A DNA stretch of 64,000 bases from Phyto melanocephala (taxonomy: Eukaryota; Arthropoda; Insecta; Diptera; Rhinophoridae): the NCBI GenBank assembly GCA_941918925.1, contig OW799237.1, forward strand, positions 96,011,015 to 96,075,014. The letters are read 5' to 3'. Both the position numbers and the translations under genes were made by a program. The notes beneath the pieces were generated by a model. That model had not been told where the DNA came from. It did no database searches and saw only the letters and a list, made by a program, of their open reading frames with translations. Positions 12,098 to 24,901 of this stretch are shown one piece after another (positions within the stretch are counted from its first letter, which is position 1; every line of letters starts with the position of its first letter).

Positions 12098-12521
12098 CGT
12101 GACCTTCTCCGAGAAAAAGGCACCTTATGTGTCGAAAAATGGGTTTGGTTTTAAGAGTGGATTCTGGTACCCTAAAGGGTGTAAAATAAGATGAAATGAA
12201 TAAGATTTTTAATAAAAATTTATTAACTCCATAAAAACGTACAAAACGGTCACTCGTTGCGGCTTAAAAATCAAGTATCAAGATCATAACAAACAGAGCA
12301 GCAACAATAGCAAAGCTATTGTCACACTAAAAGCGAAAAAAATACGTCACCATATACGCATTACGGCACCAAAGTCGGCACCCAATCATAACTAACCATA
12401 CCAAATCGCATCATTCAACTGAAGGTGTGTTCACAGTGATAATGCGTTATGAAACTTTATGTGTGTTTTTCTCAAAACTTAATTTTCACATACTAGGTCC
12501 CTTTTCTCGGAGAAGGTCACA
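12098..12521. mobile_element. MITE with GTGACCTTCTCCGAGAAAA termini, TA target
   Basis: The left end YGTGACCTTCTCCGAGAAAA (12098 onward) is repeated inverted at 12497-12521, with TA on both outer sides. Similarity continues more weakly inward (ACCT..TGTG..AAA). The 424-bp interior has no coding sequence. TA duplication and size suggest a Tc1/mariner-type MITE. It abuts the LINE fragment to its left. Confidence 0.75.
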
Positions 12522-12751
12522 TATATTTATAGGCAAGTCGATTTTTGTTATGCAGTGTACGCCCACAATATGCAACCAATTTTTATAAAAAGTATAGAAG
12601 CATTTGAAAGGAATTTTCCTGCAGATGTGCACAACCTTAATCTTATTAAAATTGATTCAGTATTGAAGGAGTTATAAGCGTTTAAGGTTGCTACAAACAC
12701 ATGCGCAAGACATAATTGTGCAATAAAACAATATATAAAAAATAAATGTTA

Positions 12752-13469
12752 TGCTCGGCGCACAATTGGGACGAACGACGAATTTCGCCCAACACGACGA
12801 ATTCTTTGGTAAAAATTCGTTGTGCAAATTCGTCGTGTGAAGCACAACAACGACGAAAAAGTAACATCTTTTATAGTTGATAAAATTATTAAGTGTTTGT
12901 GCAAAGATAAAACAAAAATAATCGAAGAATCCAATTTTTGTGAAACTCAACAAAACAGTAAATATAATTTCTCTAATAATAAAAACCTGTTTACGTATAA
13001 GCAAACATTTGCAAAAAATGTCGTGTGTTGGTGCATTAAACAATAATAAAAATTTTGTTTGTGTATAACAGCTAATAGTGTGACCATATGAAAAAAGGAC
13101 ACTTTATAAACTTAAACATTTGCAAAAACACAAATAAAAACAAATTTTTGTACTTAATTTTTTTATACTTCTTTTAAGTGTTTTAAAATAAAAAATAAAA
13201 CAATTATTAAAGTAAAAACTAACTTTATTTTCTTAAAAAGTTGAGAAGTAAGCCCAAATTTAATAAAAAAATGGTCACCTTGTATCAATTTGTTCGTCGT
13301 TCGTCGGCGTAAGAAATATAAATAAATCTAATGCAGAGTTCGCCGCGTATAGCGAACATCGACTGACGTCACAATTGTATGCATTCTCATATACACAAAT
13401 GTGTTTTATTTTGGATGACGAATATTCGCGACGAAAAATTCGTCGTTCGTCCCAATTGTGCGCCTAGCA
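12752..13469. mobile_element. PIF/Harbinger-type MITE with TTA duplication
   Basis: Termini start TGCT[CA]GGCGCACAATTGGG and continue ACGAACGACGAATTT, matching over about 35 bp in inverted orientation. A 3-bp TTA direct repeat flanks it at 12749-12751 and 13470-13472. A TWA target of 3 bp is characteristic of PIF/Harbinger. Sub-terminal CGACGAATTC-like words recur in both orientations. Open frames at 12672-13043 (-) and 12822-13046 (+) overlap the terminal region and are not credible genes. Confidence 0.85.
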
Positions 13470-13472
13470 TTA

Positions 13473-15282
13473 AATCGACATTATTGATATAAATTGTTTT
13501 TGCAAGGAGTGTAATTTGTGTACGGTCTAAAAAACAAAACAAATATAGTAAAGTCACATTTACAACTAGATTATGGTTGAATGGGCCGACCGCAGAAAAT
13601 GGTTGTGAGATATAAATTTGACAAATTGTAGACTACAATTAGTGAGCCTATAAGAAGTTACAAAGTTTTTAAAAGTAATTCCAGTTTGAGTCAAGCTTCT
13701 AAAATACTGCCTATAGAATTAAAATTTTTGTAATAATATTTGAAACAAATTCGCAAACAACCTTATGAAATTTATAATTTCTATTTTAGATTTAAATTTT
13801 AAAGCATTTTAAATCTAGTATCGCACACTTACTATTCTAAAAAATAATTGATGCAATTGAAATAAATTTAACCCTTCTCACTAATTATATACTCATTAGC
13901 TATGGCTTATAATATAAATCGTTAATATATTATTTTAATTTTAGAAAAATTAATTAAAAATAAGCCATGTCCTGTCTGCAGGTAAAGGCATCGATTGCAC
14001 TGACACAAAAAAATTCTCGTAACATTTAAATAGTCATTAATTTGATGGCTTCAATGTCATATAAACCTTTAAAATCAATTGTTTTATAAAACAACTCACA
14101 CTAGTGTGACTTTTTCCAAGCATCGTATTATAATTACATTAAAATGCCTGTATTTAATGCAAAATCTTCTACATAGAATGTCATGTGCAAAAGTTCAACG
14201 TTCGAACGCATATAATAATGGTAATAAATATTTATAAATTACTATTAAATTGCCACATGATATTGGATTTCAATTAAAATCTTGAACATATAATACAAAA
14301 TAATCAATTTATTGGACAGGTGAACAATATTTTTATTTACCAACAAACACATGTGCAAAATTTCGTTTCAAATTTATTAAAATGAAACATTTTGACTTTT
14401 GTTTAATTATGCCAAATCAGGATGAAGGCATAAATTAGATTTAAGCTTAATTAAACTATTCGGTGAATTCAAAATGTCGTATTGTCATAATGTCATAATT
14501 TTTATTGTTAGATTTTTAAAAGGTTTATGAACTTTAAAATAAGCAATACATATCAATAACAATATGTATTATTAATAAGACACTTAGGATTTAATGTGAG
14601 TCCACAAAGTGTGCGCAAAGGAAAATTCAAACACCTTAAATGCTACAATAAATATAAATTTTCTAAAATAGTCAGAAAACTTTGAATGTCAGAAAAGTTA
14701 CTGCATAGTGAAAGTGATATTGATGTTTTAAACAACTTATATTATTCAAAAATTTTGATCACATTTTAAAAAATTGTTGATTTCTTTTCTTAACGTTTGT
14801 ATTCGTACGTTTCAGTATTTTATGTGAAAGATTGAAAAAATGTATATTCAAGTGCCGATAACATTATTTGGTTTAAAAATTTATTGATAAACTTTTCAAT
14901 TACATTATTTTTTTTATAGGAAAATAAAAAAAGGATTTTTCATCGACAAAGCTAGAAAAAAAATTATGGGAATTTCGGAAAATATATTTTTTATAAAAAT
15001 TTTTCATAAAATTTTTTTGTTTTAGAAAATAAAATCTTTTTTAATAGAAGTTTTAGTTTAAAATAATGAATAAAAATTAAAAAAAAAAATTGCTTTTTTT
15101 AATCGAAAATTTTCCAAAAAATCGTTTTCGATAAAAATTTTTTTTTTACCATTTCTTCTCAGTACAATCTTTGAAAAAATCTTTTTTATATAAAACTTTT
15201 TACAATTTAAAAAAAAAAAGTTTTTTAAAATTATTTGAAGAAAATTTGAAAAAAAAAATTTTTTTTAATGTAATATATCCCA
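13473..15282. other. AT-rich non-coding DNA
   Basis: No gene. 14900-15280 is dense in A and T homopolymer runs. Confidence 0.5.
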
Positions 15283-15285
15283 GCA

Positions 15286-15530
15286 AAATAACACATTTCA
15301 AAATAATGAGTTGATAGTACTAGAAAACAGTTCTTCACTACTTATATTTTGGCATATAAGCCATTATTTTAACACGGCGATGTCATTGGAGGCAAGTACT
15401 TACCACGCTCGCTGCCAAATAAGGACTCGTATAAGTACTTATTACGGTCGCTTACAAATAGAGACTTAAATAAGTACTTACTTTTATAGCAATATATAAG
15501 TACTTGATTTTAATAAACTAAATAACCAAT
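15286..15530. repeat. CCCAGCAAAAT-headed repeat, partial
   Basis: Begins TCCCAGCAAAATAAC and contains repeated AAGTACTTA words and TCGCTTACAAATAGAGACTTA. The last resembles TCGCTTACAAATGAACTTA inside the better bounded element at 27678-28086. No matching right terminus was found, so the limits are approximate. Confidence 0.35.
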
Positions 15531-15742
15531 TACTATTATGGACTTACAGCAATGCGTCGTGTCTTCTAAGGACGAAAATTGGTTAGATTATTCTCTTCTA
15601 ATTTGAAATGCAACAATTAGTGAATATCTATAAGTCACCTATTTTTTAATGAAATGCTTTGTCGCAGTTGTCTTAATAATTATTACTTATGCCCTAAGCG
15701 CGTTAAACTTAATGAGAATTATAAAAGGTTATGTATTTGAAT

Positions 15743-16345
15743 CAGGGTTGCAAAATCAGAACATCAAAATTGTACCAAGAAGCTCATAAAATTTTACTTT
15801 TTCGACACCAATTGTACCAAAAAATTTTATTTAAAATTTTTTTAATTTAAATAAAAGCCGGAAAAAAACACAAACATAACATAAAATTGTACATAAAAAT
15901 TCATTTTTGTAATATTAAAATTAACATTTGCACTTAAAAATTCATATATAAAATTGTACATAAAAATTCATTTTTGTAATATTAACATTTGTACTTAAAA
16001 ATACATTTATACTTTAAAAGTATATCTTTAAAAAAAAGAAACTGCACTAAGATATATGTATACATATATATGTACATATTTAAACATAAAATAAATTGCA
16101 TAAAAAGTCTAAAAGTTGTTTGAAAACAAACAAGTGAATGCAAACAATTAATCACAAAGAAATGATAGCAAAAATGAGTTGCCATCGTAAATCAATCAAG
16201 ACGATAAACTAGGGAAATTCTATAAAAAAAACATAAACTGAGAAAGTTAGTAAATTGTACTAAATGGGTAATTGGTGTACCATTGTACTTTTGAGGTTTA
16301 AATTGTACCACAAATAGTACAATTGTACCAACTTTTGCAACCCTG
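15743..16345. mobile_element. hAT-type MITE (CAGGGTTGCAAAA ends)
   Basis: Termini CAGGGTTGCAAAA and TTTTGCAACCCTG are perfect inverted repeats. They are flanked by 8-bp direct repeats ATTTGAAT (15735-15742) and ATTTAAAT (16346-16353), 7 of 8 identical. The 8-bp duplication and CAGGG start are hAT hallmarks. Sub-terminal regions on both sides are full of TTGTACCA words, the kind of clustered sub-terminal repeat hAT transposases bind. The interior is non-coding. Confidence 0.85.
15883..16010. repeat. 67-bp tandem duplication inside hAT MITE
   Basis: AAAATTGTACATAAAAATTC starts at 15883 and again at 15950, followed in both by ATTTTTGTAATATTAA and a (G/T)CACTTAAAAA-like end. The copies differ by a 6-bp indel and a few substitutions. 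Confidence 0.8.
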
Positions 16346-16353
16346 ATTTAAAT

Positions 16354-17254
16354 GGCTTCAAGCAAATTTCGCAACAAGAAATTGTATTGTGTGTATATCT
16401 AAGCCAATGTCTATATTTATTCAAAAAATTTCTTTTAATTAGAAATTTTTTTAAGATAAAAAATTTAAAAATTTTTTTTTTTTTATGGCAAATCTTAAAA
16501 ATTACTTTGTTCTAAGAAAAGTGTAAACAAAATATTTTTAATTAAATATTTTAAGCAAAATTAAATTTTAGTTGACAATTTTCAATAAAACTTTTTTTGT
16601 ATTAGAGAATTTTAAAAAGTTTCTCATTAGCAGAAATTTTTCGTACAATTTCGGTTCATTACAATAAATTTTTTAAAAATTACTTTAAAATAGAAAATTT
16701 TAACAAAATTATTTTTCCATAAACATTAAGAAAAAAATCTTTAAAGAAGATTTTTTTAAATGGACAATATTTTCATGAATTTCTTATTAAATAAAAATAT
16801 TTTCAAAAAAATTATATGATGGAAGATTTGTAAAAAATATCTTAAAAAAAATTTTCTAAAATTTTGAAAAATTTTCAATAATAGAAAATGTTAAAAAATA
16901 TTTTTTGAGCACAATTTTCAAAAAAATTTATTTAATAGAATGTTTGCAACAAAGCTTTTTTTCAAAAGAAATTTACAAAGAAAATATTTATTAAACTTTT
17001 TTATAAAATTTCACAAAAGTACCTTTTAATTATCTCTTTGTAAAAAAAAGTTTGTGGAAAATTGAAAAGATTTTTTTTCGTTTTTAAAATCAACTTTCTT
17101 TTAAAATAGCAAAATTCATTTTTTTTTCTTAATTTACGAGATCTATGATCATAGAGGCTTGACATTTCTTTTAACTAAGGTAACGTTTATTTAGTAAAAA
17201 ATTTAAAGCTATGTTTTTTAACTATATTATAAATCGCAAATTGGTGATAAATCT
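16354..17254. other. AT-rich non-coding DNA
   Basis: Homopolymer-rich, no gene or element recognised. Confidence 0.5.
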
Positions 17255-17640
17255 AAATATTTCAATTAGGGAATCATAGTATTTATTTTCATATTAAACT
17301 TTTTTCTTCTACCATCAAATGACATATTTGTTTATATGATTCTTCTATTCTAATTTGATTGAATTGTAACATTAAAACTAATATCAAATTACATATGAAA
17401 ATACTGATAAATAGAGCTGCAGATGAAATCGTAGCTGGCTTCGACAATGCATTCCACTCTGCTAATATCGGAATAGTTTTTCAAGATTCTTAAAATTATT
17501 ACAATTAAATTTAATTTAGAAAATGTTTTCGGAAATTAAATAATAGAATAAATAAACTTAAGCAAAAAATAAAAATTATTTATAGAAAATTTAATATAAA
17601 ATTTCGAGTAAGAATTTAATATAAATTATTAAAGTTGTTA
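17255..17640. repeat. Diverged copy of the fold-back repeat family
   Basis: 17258-17350 matches the inner end of the left arm of the inverted repeat at 28812-29567 (GAATCATAGTATTTATTTTC, CATCAAATGACA, CTTCTATT). From 17360 the sequence matches the opposite arm (GATGAAATCGTAGCTGGCTT, AATGCATTCCACTCTGCTAA, TATCGGAAT). It therefore also has an inverted organisation, with a truncated first arm. It is clearly older than the 28-29 kb copies. Confidence 0.6.
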
Positions 17641-18530
17641 CTTGTTTATTCACATTTTAATTAAATTAAGCATATACATACGTATGCTTTTTATTAGAAA
17701 TAATTTTGAAAAACTATTTTTTCTGTTTCTTTTATTCAATAAAACAAATATTTAAATATAAAAAAATTTTATAAAAATTTTTTTTTTTTTTTTTGCTTAA
17801 ATATGTCTGCATAGTTTTCTCAACAATAGGAATATTGGTTGAAATACATTTAAATAAATGTAGTAAAAGAAAAACTACTTTTAATTTAAAATGAGATTGA
17901 AACATTTTTTGTAAAACTATTTAAAAGAAACGTAATTATTTTTATGGTAAACCACAATATGAAAATAGAAATAAATACTAACAAAAAAATTTTTTAAACA
18001 ATATTGTTACGGATATCAAAAGAGACTTTTACAGAATTTTTATAAATTTTAGAATAAAAATTTAATTTAGCAAATAACAGAAACCCAGCAAATTATTTTG
18101 ACATTTTAGCTAAATGTTGGTTAAGTTAAGAACAGCAATCTATTGCGTGGAAAATCTTACTGCTTCTGCTTAATTTCGGTCGTTTATGTCCTAATGAAAT
18201 TGGCACATTTAAAACAAAACAAAAAAACATGTAAACCAAATAATGCTTTATTTGCAAAATGGATTTTAATGACATTTAGATACCGGCAAGTAAATTAAAT
18301 AAGTACAAATAAGCAAATTAATAAGTAGAATAAATAAAGTTTGCTGGTGAACTTCGCTTCAACTTAGTTGTAAGAAAAAGATATTAAAATTTATTAAGGT
18401 AGCTCCGATTATTTAATGATGGTGGTGATCAGTAGATGACTTCGAAAATTCATTTTACTATCGCAAGAAACTTGCATCATGTAAAATTAAATTTATTTAA
18501 ATGATAACAAATATTTTCAAGTAAATCACC
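17641..18530. other. AT-rich non-coding DNA
   Basis: No gene. A single CCCAGCAAATTATTTTGACA motif near 18085 recalls the CCCAGCAAAA repeat, but no element can be delimited. Confidence 0.45.
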
Positions 18531-19560
18531 ATGGTAGATAGGAAAGGGGGATACAGGAAGCAGGATTCGCCTCCAACACCCACACTCGGAGACCAATATG
18601 GTATATTGTGCTTCCCTTTATATAATAATGACAAAAAGATCGATTCGAAAAAGAGATAGAAAGAGAGAGGGTTGCCAAAGACATAATAAATAAAAATAAG
18701 AAATAGTTAGTAGGAAATAGAATAAAAGAAAGAAATACAGATTCCTTACGAGCCCCATTGCATGATCACCAGCCACCCGACCCCTATGATGAATCCGATA
18801 ATATTCCCCAGGTTGCACTCCGAAACATCACCCACCTCATCGAGGAGTCGACTACCTAACCACTTTAGGCTGTGATTCTGCAGCCTCGAGCTAGAGGCCT
18901 CGAGCTCCTCCTTATCCTCACATATCCTTAAATAATCCGGTGTGTCGCAATCCTATCTATTAATCCTAGCTCTCACAGGACAGTGCCCTGTTAAAACTAC
19001 AATAGTAGCGTTCAGACACACCCTATCCAGGCCCAGAAGTAACATAGAGTCCACTACGTTCAAATTGGGCCATTAAACTCCTGACAATCTACAGTATCTT
19101 CTGTCCCACCACGCCTTATTGGTTCCGTCGGATACTCGCGCACTAAAACGCCCAAAATGATAACCTATCGGAGGCCTCAACATGTCCTCTTCGGTCGTCA
19201 AAACCATTGCCGATCCACCGCGCACAAGTTCCTCAGCAATTTCATTGCCGACGATTCCATTGTGCCCTAGTACCCAATACAATCTGATATCGAAGAGGTT
19301 CATGATTCTATCGAGTGCCCTCTTGCACTTCCCAACTAGCCTTAAAGCTTTGAGCGCCGCCTGACTGTCAACGTGTAGAGTAACCTCCCTACCCCTGGGA
19401 ATATGTTCCAATATAAGATCTGTTGCCCTATAGATAGCCAGTATCTGCGCTTGGAATAGACTACAGTTATCAGAAAGGCTGTAAGACCTCCTGACATTGT
19501 TTAGTGAATCACCATGCTTGCAGCCAAATCTTAACAAGAGGATTAAGCGTGTTTTGGCTG
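18531..19560 (-). mobile_element. RNase H-bearing non-LTR retrotransposon, 3' part
   Basis: Read on the minus strand it consists of an RNase H domain, a degraded C-terminus and a 3' UTR. The UTR includes GGTCTCCGAGTGTGGGTGTT and ends CCTATCTACCATGG at 18531. The 5' truncation is near 19560. RNase H inside the ORF points to the I/LOA/R1 group of LINEs rather than jockey (family knowledge). GC content is visibly higher than the flanks. The tail is shared with 6761-6847 and with the SINE at 59364-61140. Confidence 0.8.
19073..19555 (-). pseudogene. LINE RNase H domain, truncated
   Basis: A 154-codon open segment. It shows DNCSLFQAQILAIYRATDLI, then VTLHVDSQAALKAL, then IRLYWVLGHNGIVGNEIAEE. These are the RNase H signatures QAE.AI, DSQAAL and W.PGH.GI.GNE.AD. 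The canonical catalytic glutamate of QAE is glutamine here (a single-base change), the PGH proline is leucine and the AD aspartate is glutamate. The N-terminal part with the first catalytic aspartate is lost by truncation. Downstream (18800-19072) the frame is broken. The domain is identified confidently but is inactive. Confidence 0.85.
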
Positions 19561-21339
19561 TGAAAAATTCTCATACCCTTATAATTTGTATGAAGAAAAC
19601 CAAAATACCGCGGTGGGAATGCTTTGCAATCTAAATCAAAAATTCAGTTTTGATAGAACGTTATGATTTGAAGTTGGCTGTATCTTGTTTTCTTTTTTTT
19701 GTCTTTGTTGCAAATAAAGGGTATTTAAGATATTTTCAGGCCTAACAAGCTAAGTTATCTTAATTTTCATTTCCATAAGAAGCCACTTTGTAGTCATTAT
19801 TTTTAGCGACTTTTTCCACTTTTTTACATTGAGCAACAAAGTTAAGATTTCGCATTCAAGTTTAGGTTGCAAACATTTTGCTGAAAGAAAAAAATTTTAT
19901 GATTTTTTCCCCATATTCATTATAAATTAAAAAAATTTTCATTGTTTATAAGAAGGATTTTACAAATTTTTTTTTAAAAGCTTTTGATAAATATAAAAAA
20001 TTTATTATAAAATTTATGTTTAATTTAAAGTTGCTATTCAGGGTGAAAAAATACTAAAAATATTATTTTTTCAAACATATTTCTTTAACATTTTAAATCT
20101 TCATTTTAATAAAATATTTGTTTGGCTACTAATACTAATACAAACATATTTCAATATAAGTCTATCTACATATATATTTCAACATTGAGGTCACCTTAGA
20201 AATTTATTTTATTTTTCTAAACTAAATAATTTATATAAAAGGAATTAAGAACAAATACTGTAAATGTAGACACAAAATTTTAGATACAAAGAATGCTAAA
20301 AGTTATTTTATTTAAATAAATAAAGGATTTAATCCAGGAAAATATCAAAGATTCTCTAACAAAACCATAAAATAAGTCAAATTTGCTTTTAGTAGAATAG
20401 AATACAAATGATTTTAATGGTAAAAAAATTGGAATTTAAAAGAAAGTTAAAGTTATAAATAACTAATAAATAACTAATTTATAAACAAATGATTTTAAAT
20501 TTTTTATTTTTAAGTTTCCAAAAAAAATATTTATTTTATTTATTAAATTTTACGTTGTGTCCTTCATATGATCACCAATATCGCAGGCAGTTATCTTTTA
20601 TACATATTTATATTTTGAGTAGAATATTGTTAAACATTGATTACCAGTTTTACCTATTGGTCCCTCTAAAACATGGAACAATAAAACGAGATAAACTTGT
20701 CACAACAATAACTACCACAAACAACAACCCTTATATGGTATTATGGTTTTATCATGCAATATCATGAACTTTTAACATTTAACTCATTATTTAATTTTCA
20801 AAATTTTTAAAAATTTCAATAGTTTTTTAATTTATTTAAATTATTAAATTAATTAGAAAAGAGAGAAAATTCTTTTTTATTTATGTATTATGACAGCTGA
20901 AATTAAAAATAAGTAATAAAAAAATAATCAGCTGACGAATCAAGAGTCGATACCTGATGAATAAATATGCCTTGTTATTAAGGTTGAAATTGTTTTTTTT
21001 AAATTAATTTTTTTACACCAATATTTCACTATCACATTGGGTATGTTCTTCAGGGAAAGTATAAACAACTAATTGAATTTTTTTTTAACTGTTCACACTT
21101 TCCCCAAAGAATGTGGTAGCGAATTATTGGAACAAAATAAAATTATTTTTATAAAAGACTGATCTTAAGCTAAATAAATAAATATTTAAAACAACTATTG
21201 ATATAAATAAAAAAGATCAAAGATATTTACTTAATATGTTTTAAGAATATTTTTACATAAATCCATGGAAGGCTTATTTGAGCTTGAGTGCTGTTGATTT
21301 GTTAGCATTGAATCGGCATCATTATCGCCTTACGAGTCT
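19561..21339. other. AT-rich non-coding DNA
   Basis: No gene or element recognised. The open frame at 20489-20767 is not supported by composition or homology. Confidence 0.5.
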
Positions 21340-21850
21340 TCTAAAATTATCGGTTGTTCTTTTCTGATGGTGATAGTATTGGCTTAACATTGGTATGTCT
21401 TATATGGGGACATAAGATAAGTCGTAAAGTCGTCTGTGTAGGAGGTGGTACAAAGTAAGTTGTAGCTTCGACTGTATTGTAATTTAGATAACCAGCTGCG
21501 TTGTAGTGCCTTGCGACTGTGTTACAATCTCTAATTAAGCAGAGCGACCATAAGTTGTAGCAGCTACAACGACTTGTTCTGAGGTAGCTGTTGTTGAGCC
21601 AAGTAACCGTGATTCGATTGTTGTGCTGCATATATGACGGCAACCTACGTAGCTTAAGTGGTAGAATTTAGCTGCAGTGTTTGTGTAGAGCCTGGATATG
21701 GCTATTTGCGCGCCAATTGATATCACCATAGATAAGGTTGCTTGTTTTTGTTTTCGACATAAAATTGTTGCAATTGTTGCTATATGATTGGCTATACGTT
21801 TAAATTCCCTAGACCCTTGGCGACCCACGTCAGCTTGATTTTGTCCTCTC
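21340..21850 (-). other. Unidentified GC-richer block with two minus-strand ORFs
   Basis: Clearly less AT-rich than its surroundings. Two overlapping minus-strand frames (21535-21828, 97 codons; 21347-21643, 98 codons) could be one ORF split by a frameshift near 21600. The first reads GRQGSREFKRIANHIATIAT and is rich in I, A, T. The second is rich in N, T, P. I do not recognise a family. A decayed retroelement is the most likely explanation, with the exon of an unknown gene less likely. Confidence 0.3.
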
Positions 21851-24800
21851 AGCTTTGATTTTTGTCGATTTTGTTGCTTTTAGCCAATATCACTGTTATT
21901 TGTTTTGCAATAAGTATTTGAAGTTTCTCTTACAATATTTTTAATTTAAATAGATTTGGTAAAAAAATCTTACATAAAAAAATCTGACAACTTGGAACTT
22001 AGCAGTTTAAACGAAAATACCTGGTTCTATAGTACCATGCACTAAAGTTATTAGTCGTTGAGAAAAGGTAAAGAACGGAGTTTTTATATTTTTTTTTTTC
22101 AAAAGTTATGATTAAGCTATCATCAACTTTATATTTTCAATTTATATAATTTATTTTGTTAGTAAGTAGTTATATTGGAGTAATAACTTATTACTATTTT
22201 TTGATTAAGGTCGTTCTCGGTAGAATCAAACACAACTTGATTATAATTTTATTTAAACAATTTTAAATGTACCTTTATTCTTCAATAACAATTTGTGAAT
22301 ATAACTTTCTTAATTCTTTTAATTCCTTTTCCTGATTGAACTTAGATTCTTAATTTAATTGTTCTCACTATGTAAGCTATATTTCACTATTTTAAGTGTA
22401 TTCCGCTATGCGAGCTCGAGTGTTAATTATGCACCAATTTTAAAACAATTAAAGAATAAACTCTACAACTTCGAAACGCTAACAAACACAATCAAAAATC
22501 AATAAACAGACAACAGCAATAATGCTTAACAGCAACAAGAGTTACTGCAACGTAACGTCTGCTACAAGTTCAATATTTATATTTTGATTTAAAAGTAAAC
22601 AGAGCAAGATAGCGTTTGCTATGAATTTTATATTTACTATATTTTTTTAGCACACGTGTTGCGCTAATATGCTGATTGTTGCAAGAAAAAAAATTTTTTT
22701 TTGGTTACACTTGCGTGCCTTAACTTATATTTTCGGAATTCTTAGGATTTTTACTGTAAGTTAAAGAAAAAGTTATAAATGAAAAACAAAAAAAAAAAAA
22801 AATTAATAAAACATTAATTCGTAAACTAGTAAAAAATAAGTAAAAGTTCTATGAATATGAGGTCTTTCTTGTTTTCTATGAGCTGACACCGCTCATATCG
22901 TTAATATGCAATCTATTCTTGAGCGTTTTCTTCAGTCAAATAATAATATAATAAACAGGGTCGAAGTCAGAAATACATATACATTTTACCTAAAGGCAAA
23001 ATGTTATCAACACTCAGATCTATGGTTTTAACTCTATCTATAAGTTCATAAAAATATTTGAAATAATAAAATTTTTACGTAATTACATGTCGAACATTTA
23101 CTTCAATATGGTTATAACTTAAAGTTCTCACATTTAAAGCTAAAATAAAATAATACAATAATTCCTCAAATTTAGCGTTTTAAACTGATTTGAAGCTTTT
23201 TCTAAAAATGTCGAACACTTTCGAGGTTACAGACATTTGTGTTATTCCACGCGATATTTAGAAATTAGCATTTTGCTTCTGTTGCAAAAAATTTTCCTTA
23301 TATACATAATCAGATCTATATTTTCAAATAAGTGATACTGAAAATAGTAATCTTTATAATTTTTATAGTTTTATTGGAAACTATTTTGTTTAAGTTGTGC
23401 CACTAATGAATTTATGGTGGCATAACTTTGAATTAAAATTATTTGCCTTGTCAAAAAAAGCTAATTTCTTTACAAGAGATAATGCAGTGAAGAGATAAGA
23501 GAAGATGTGGTTTACTGTAGTTTCCTCTATCATAGTTAGTTTTTACTTTCTAGGCATGAAAAACTCAACTAAAATATTTAAAATTTTTTGCCGCTTGCTC
23601 AAGAAACTAACTCAGAAATGTGTCTATTAATAAAGGAAAATCACAAAAAAAAATCACTAACTTAAACAAGAAACTATTTAACTAAACTATGCAAAAAAAA
23701 AATATGCTACAACTAGACACACTACTAGACAACATTTTTCCATCTTTACCAACAACATTTTACCGGCTGTCACAACTGTCTGTTGCAAAGTCATCATGAA
23801 CATAAACATTTTTGTACACAAATTAAAACACAAAAATTCAAGCAAGAAAAATTACGCAAATTGCAGGTTGTTGGTATGATATAAAAATACATAAGCACAA
23901 TATCAACTTCATTTTGCAATTACACGCACATGCATAAATAATAATTTCGACGCAAGCAAAAAATTAAAATTAAAAAAAAAGGAAAATTACGAACAACAAA
24001 TTAAATGGAAAATAGTATGTATGGTTTGCATATAGAAAGAAGAGCGGAAAAAGGATAAAACATTTTAGATTTATAAACACAAACAAACAAACAAGGCAAC
24101 CAACTCTTTTTAACATTCAACTTTAGACACAGTCAAACACATTTTCTCATATACATACATGCACACACACTCACGCAGACCAATAAGGCAGACAAACAGA
24201 CAGGCAGACAGACGGACATATAAAACAGACAGCATCATTTTGTTATATGACTGAGTATACAAGTGCTGCAGCAGCAGCCGGTATTACCCTTGAAATTTAT
24301 ACTTAATAAAAAAAATATAAAAATAAATTCATACACAAACATAGTATCTATGTATAAAACAACAACAATAAAATCTATAATACGAAAAGTTTTTGCACTA
24401 ACTATTATATGATAGTGTGCGGCAGAGATGGGAAATTAAAGAAGGGAAGAAAAAAAAGTACTTTTTCAGTTTTATGCTGGTATTTGCCTATACAAAAATT
24501 TGTAGAAGCTAAGGACGATTGGTTGATAGCTTAATGGAAAGAAAATTTCAATCTTTTGCTTATAAAGTTGAGAATTTTTTTTTTTAATTTAAAAAAATAT
24601 TTATTTAAAATCTATAAACCAAATAAAATTCGTGGCTAAGAGGAATAACTGCTAATGTTGATATAAGATAAAATTGAAAAAAAATTTCTATTGTAATTTC
24701 AGAGTGTCAAACTCTCCGTAAGCAAATTTTTAATCGTATTGGTAAATTTTTCAAAACGTTACAGCGTAAAGACTTAATGTTTTTTGTTTGTCCATTGGAC

Positions 24801-24901
24801 AATATCATTTGGAATATTAACTTATTTTAACTTATAATTTCATTTACTATACGAAAGGCGATGTATTGTTTATTTAATATACAAAAGAGCGCGTATAGTA
24901 A
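21851..24901. other. AT-rich non-coding DNA with one simple repeat
   Basis: No gene. A GACA/GCAGACA-rich tract at about 24175-24232 is a decayed microsatellite. 22160-22640 has an LTR-like feel on the minus strand (AATAAAGG near 22268) but no duplicate copy was found. Confidence 0.45.

Noticed and set aside
12672..13046. Open frames on both strands near 12.8 kb
   Set aside because: They overlap the terminal repeats of a Harbinger-type MITE and resemble no protein.
22160..22640. Possible LTR on the minus strand
   Set aside because: It has an AATAAA signal and LTR-like composition, but no second copy, clear TG...CA ends or adjoining gag/pol were found.
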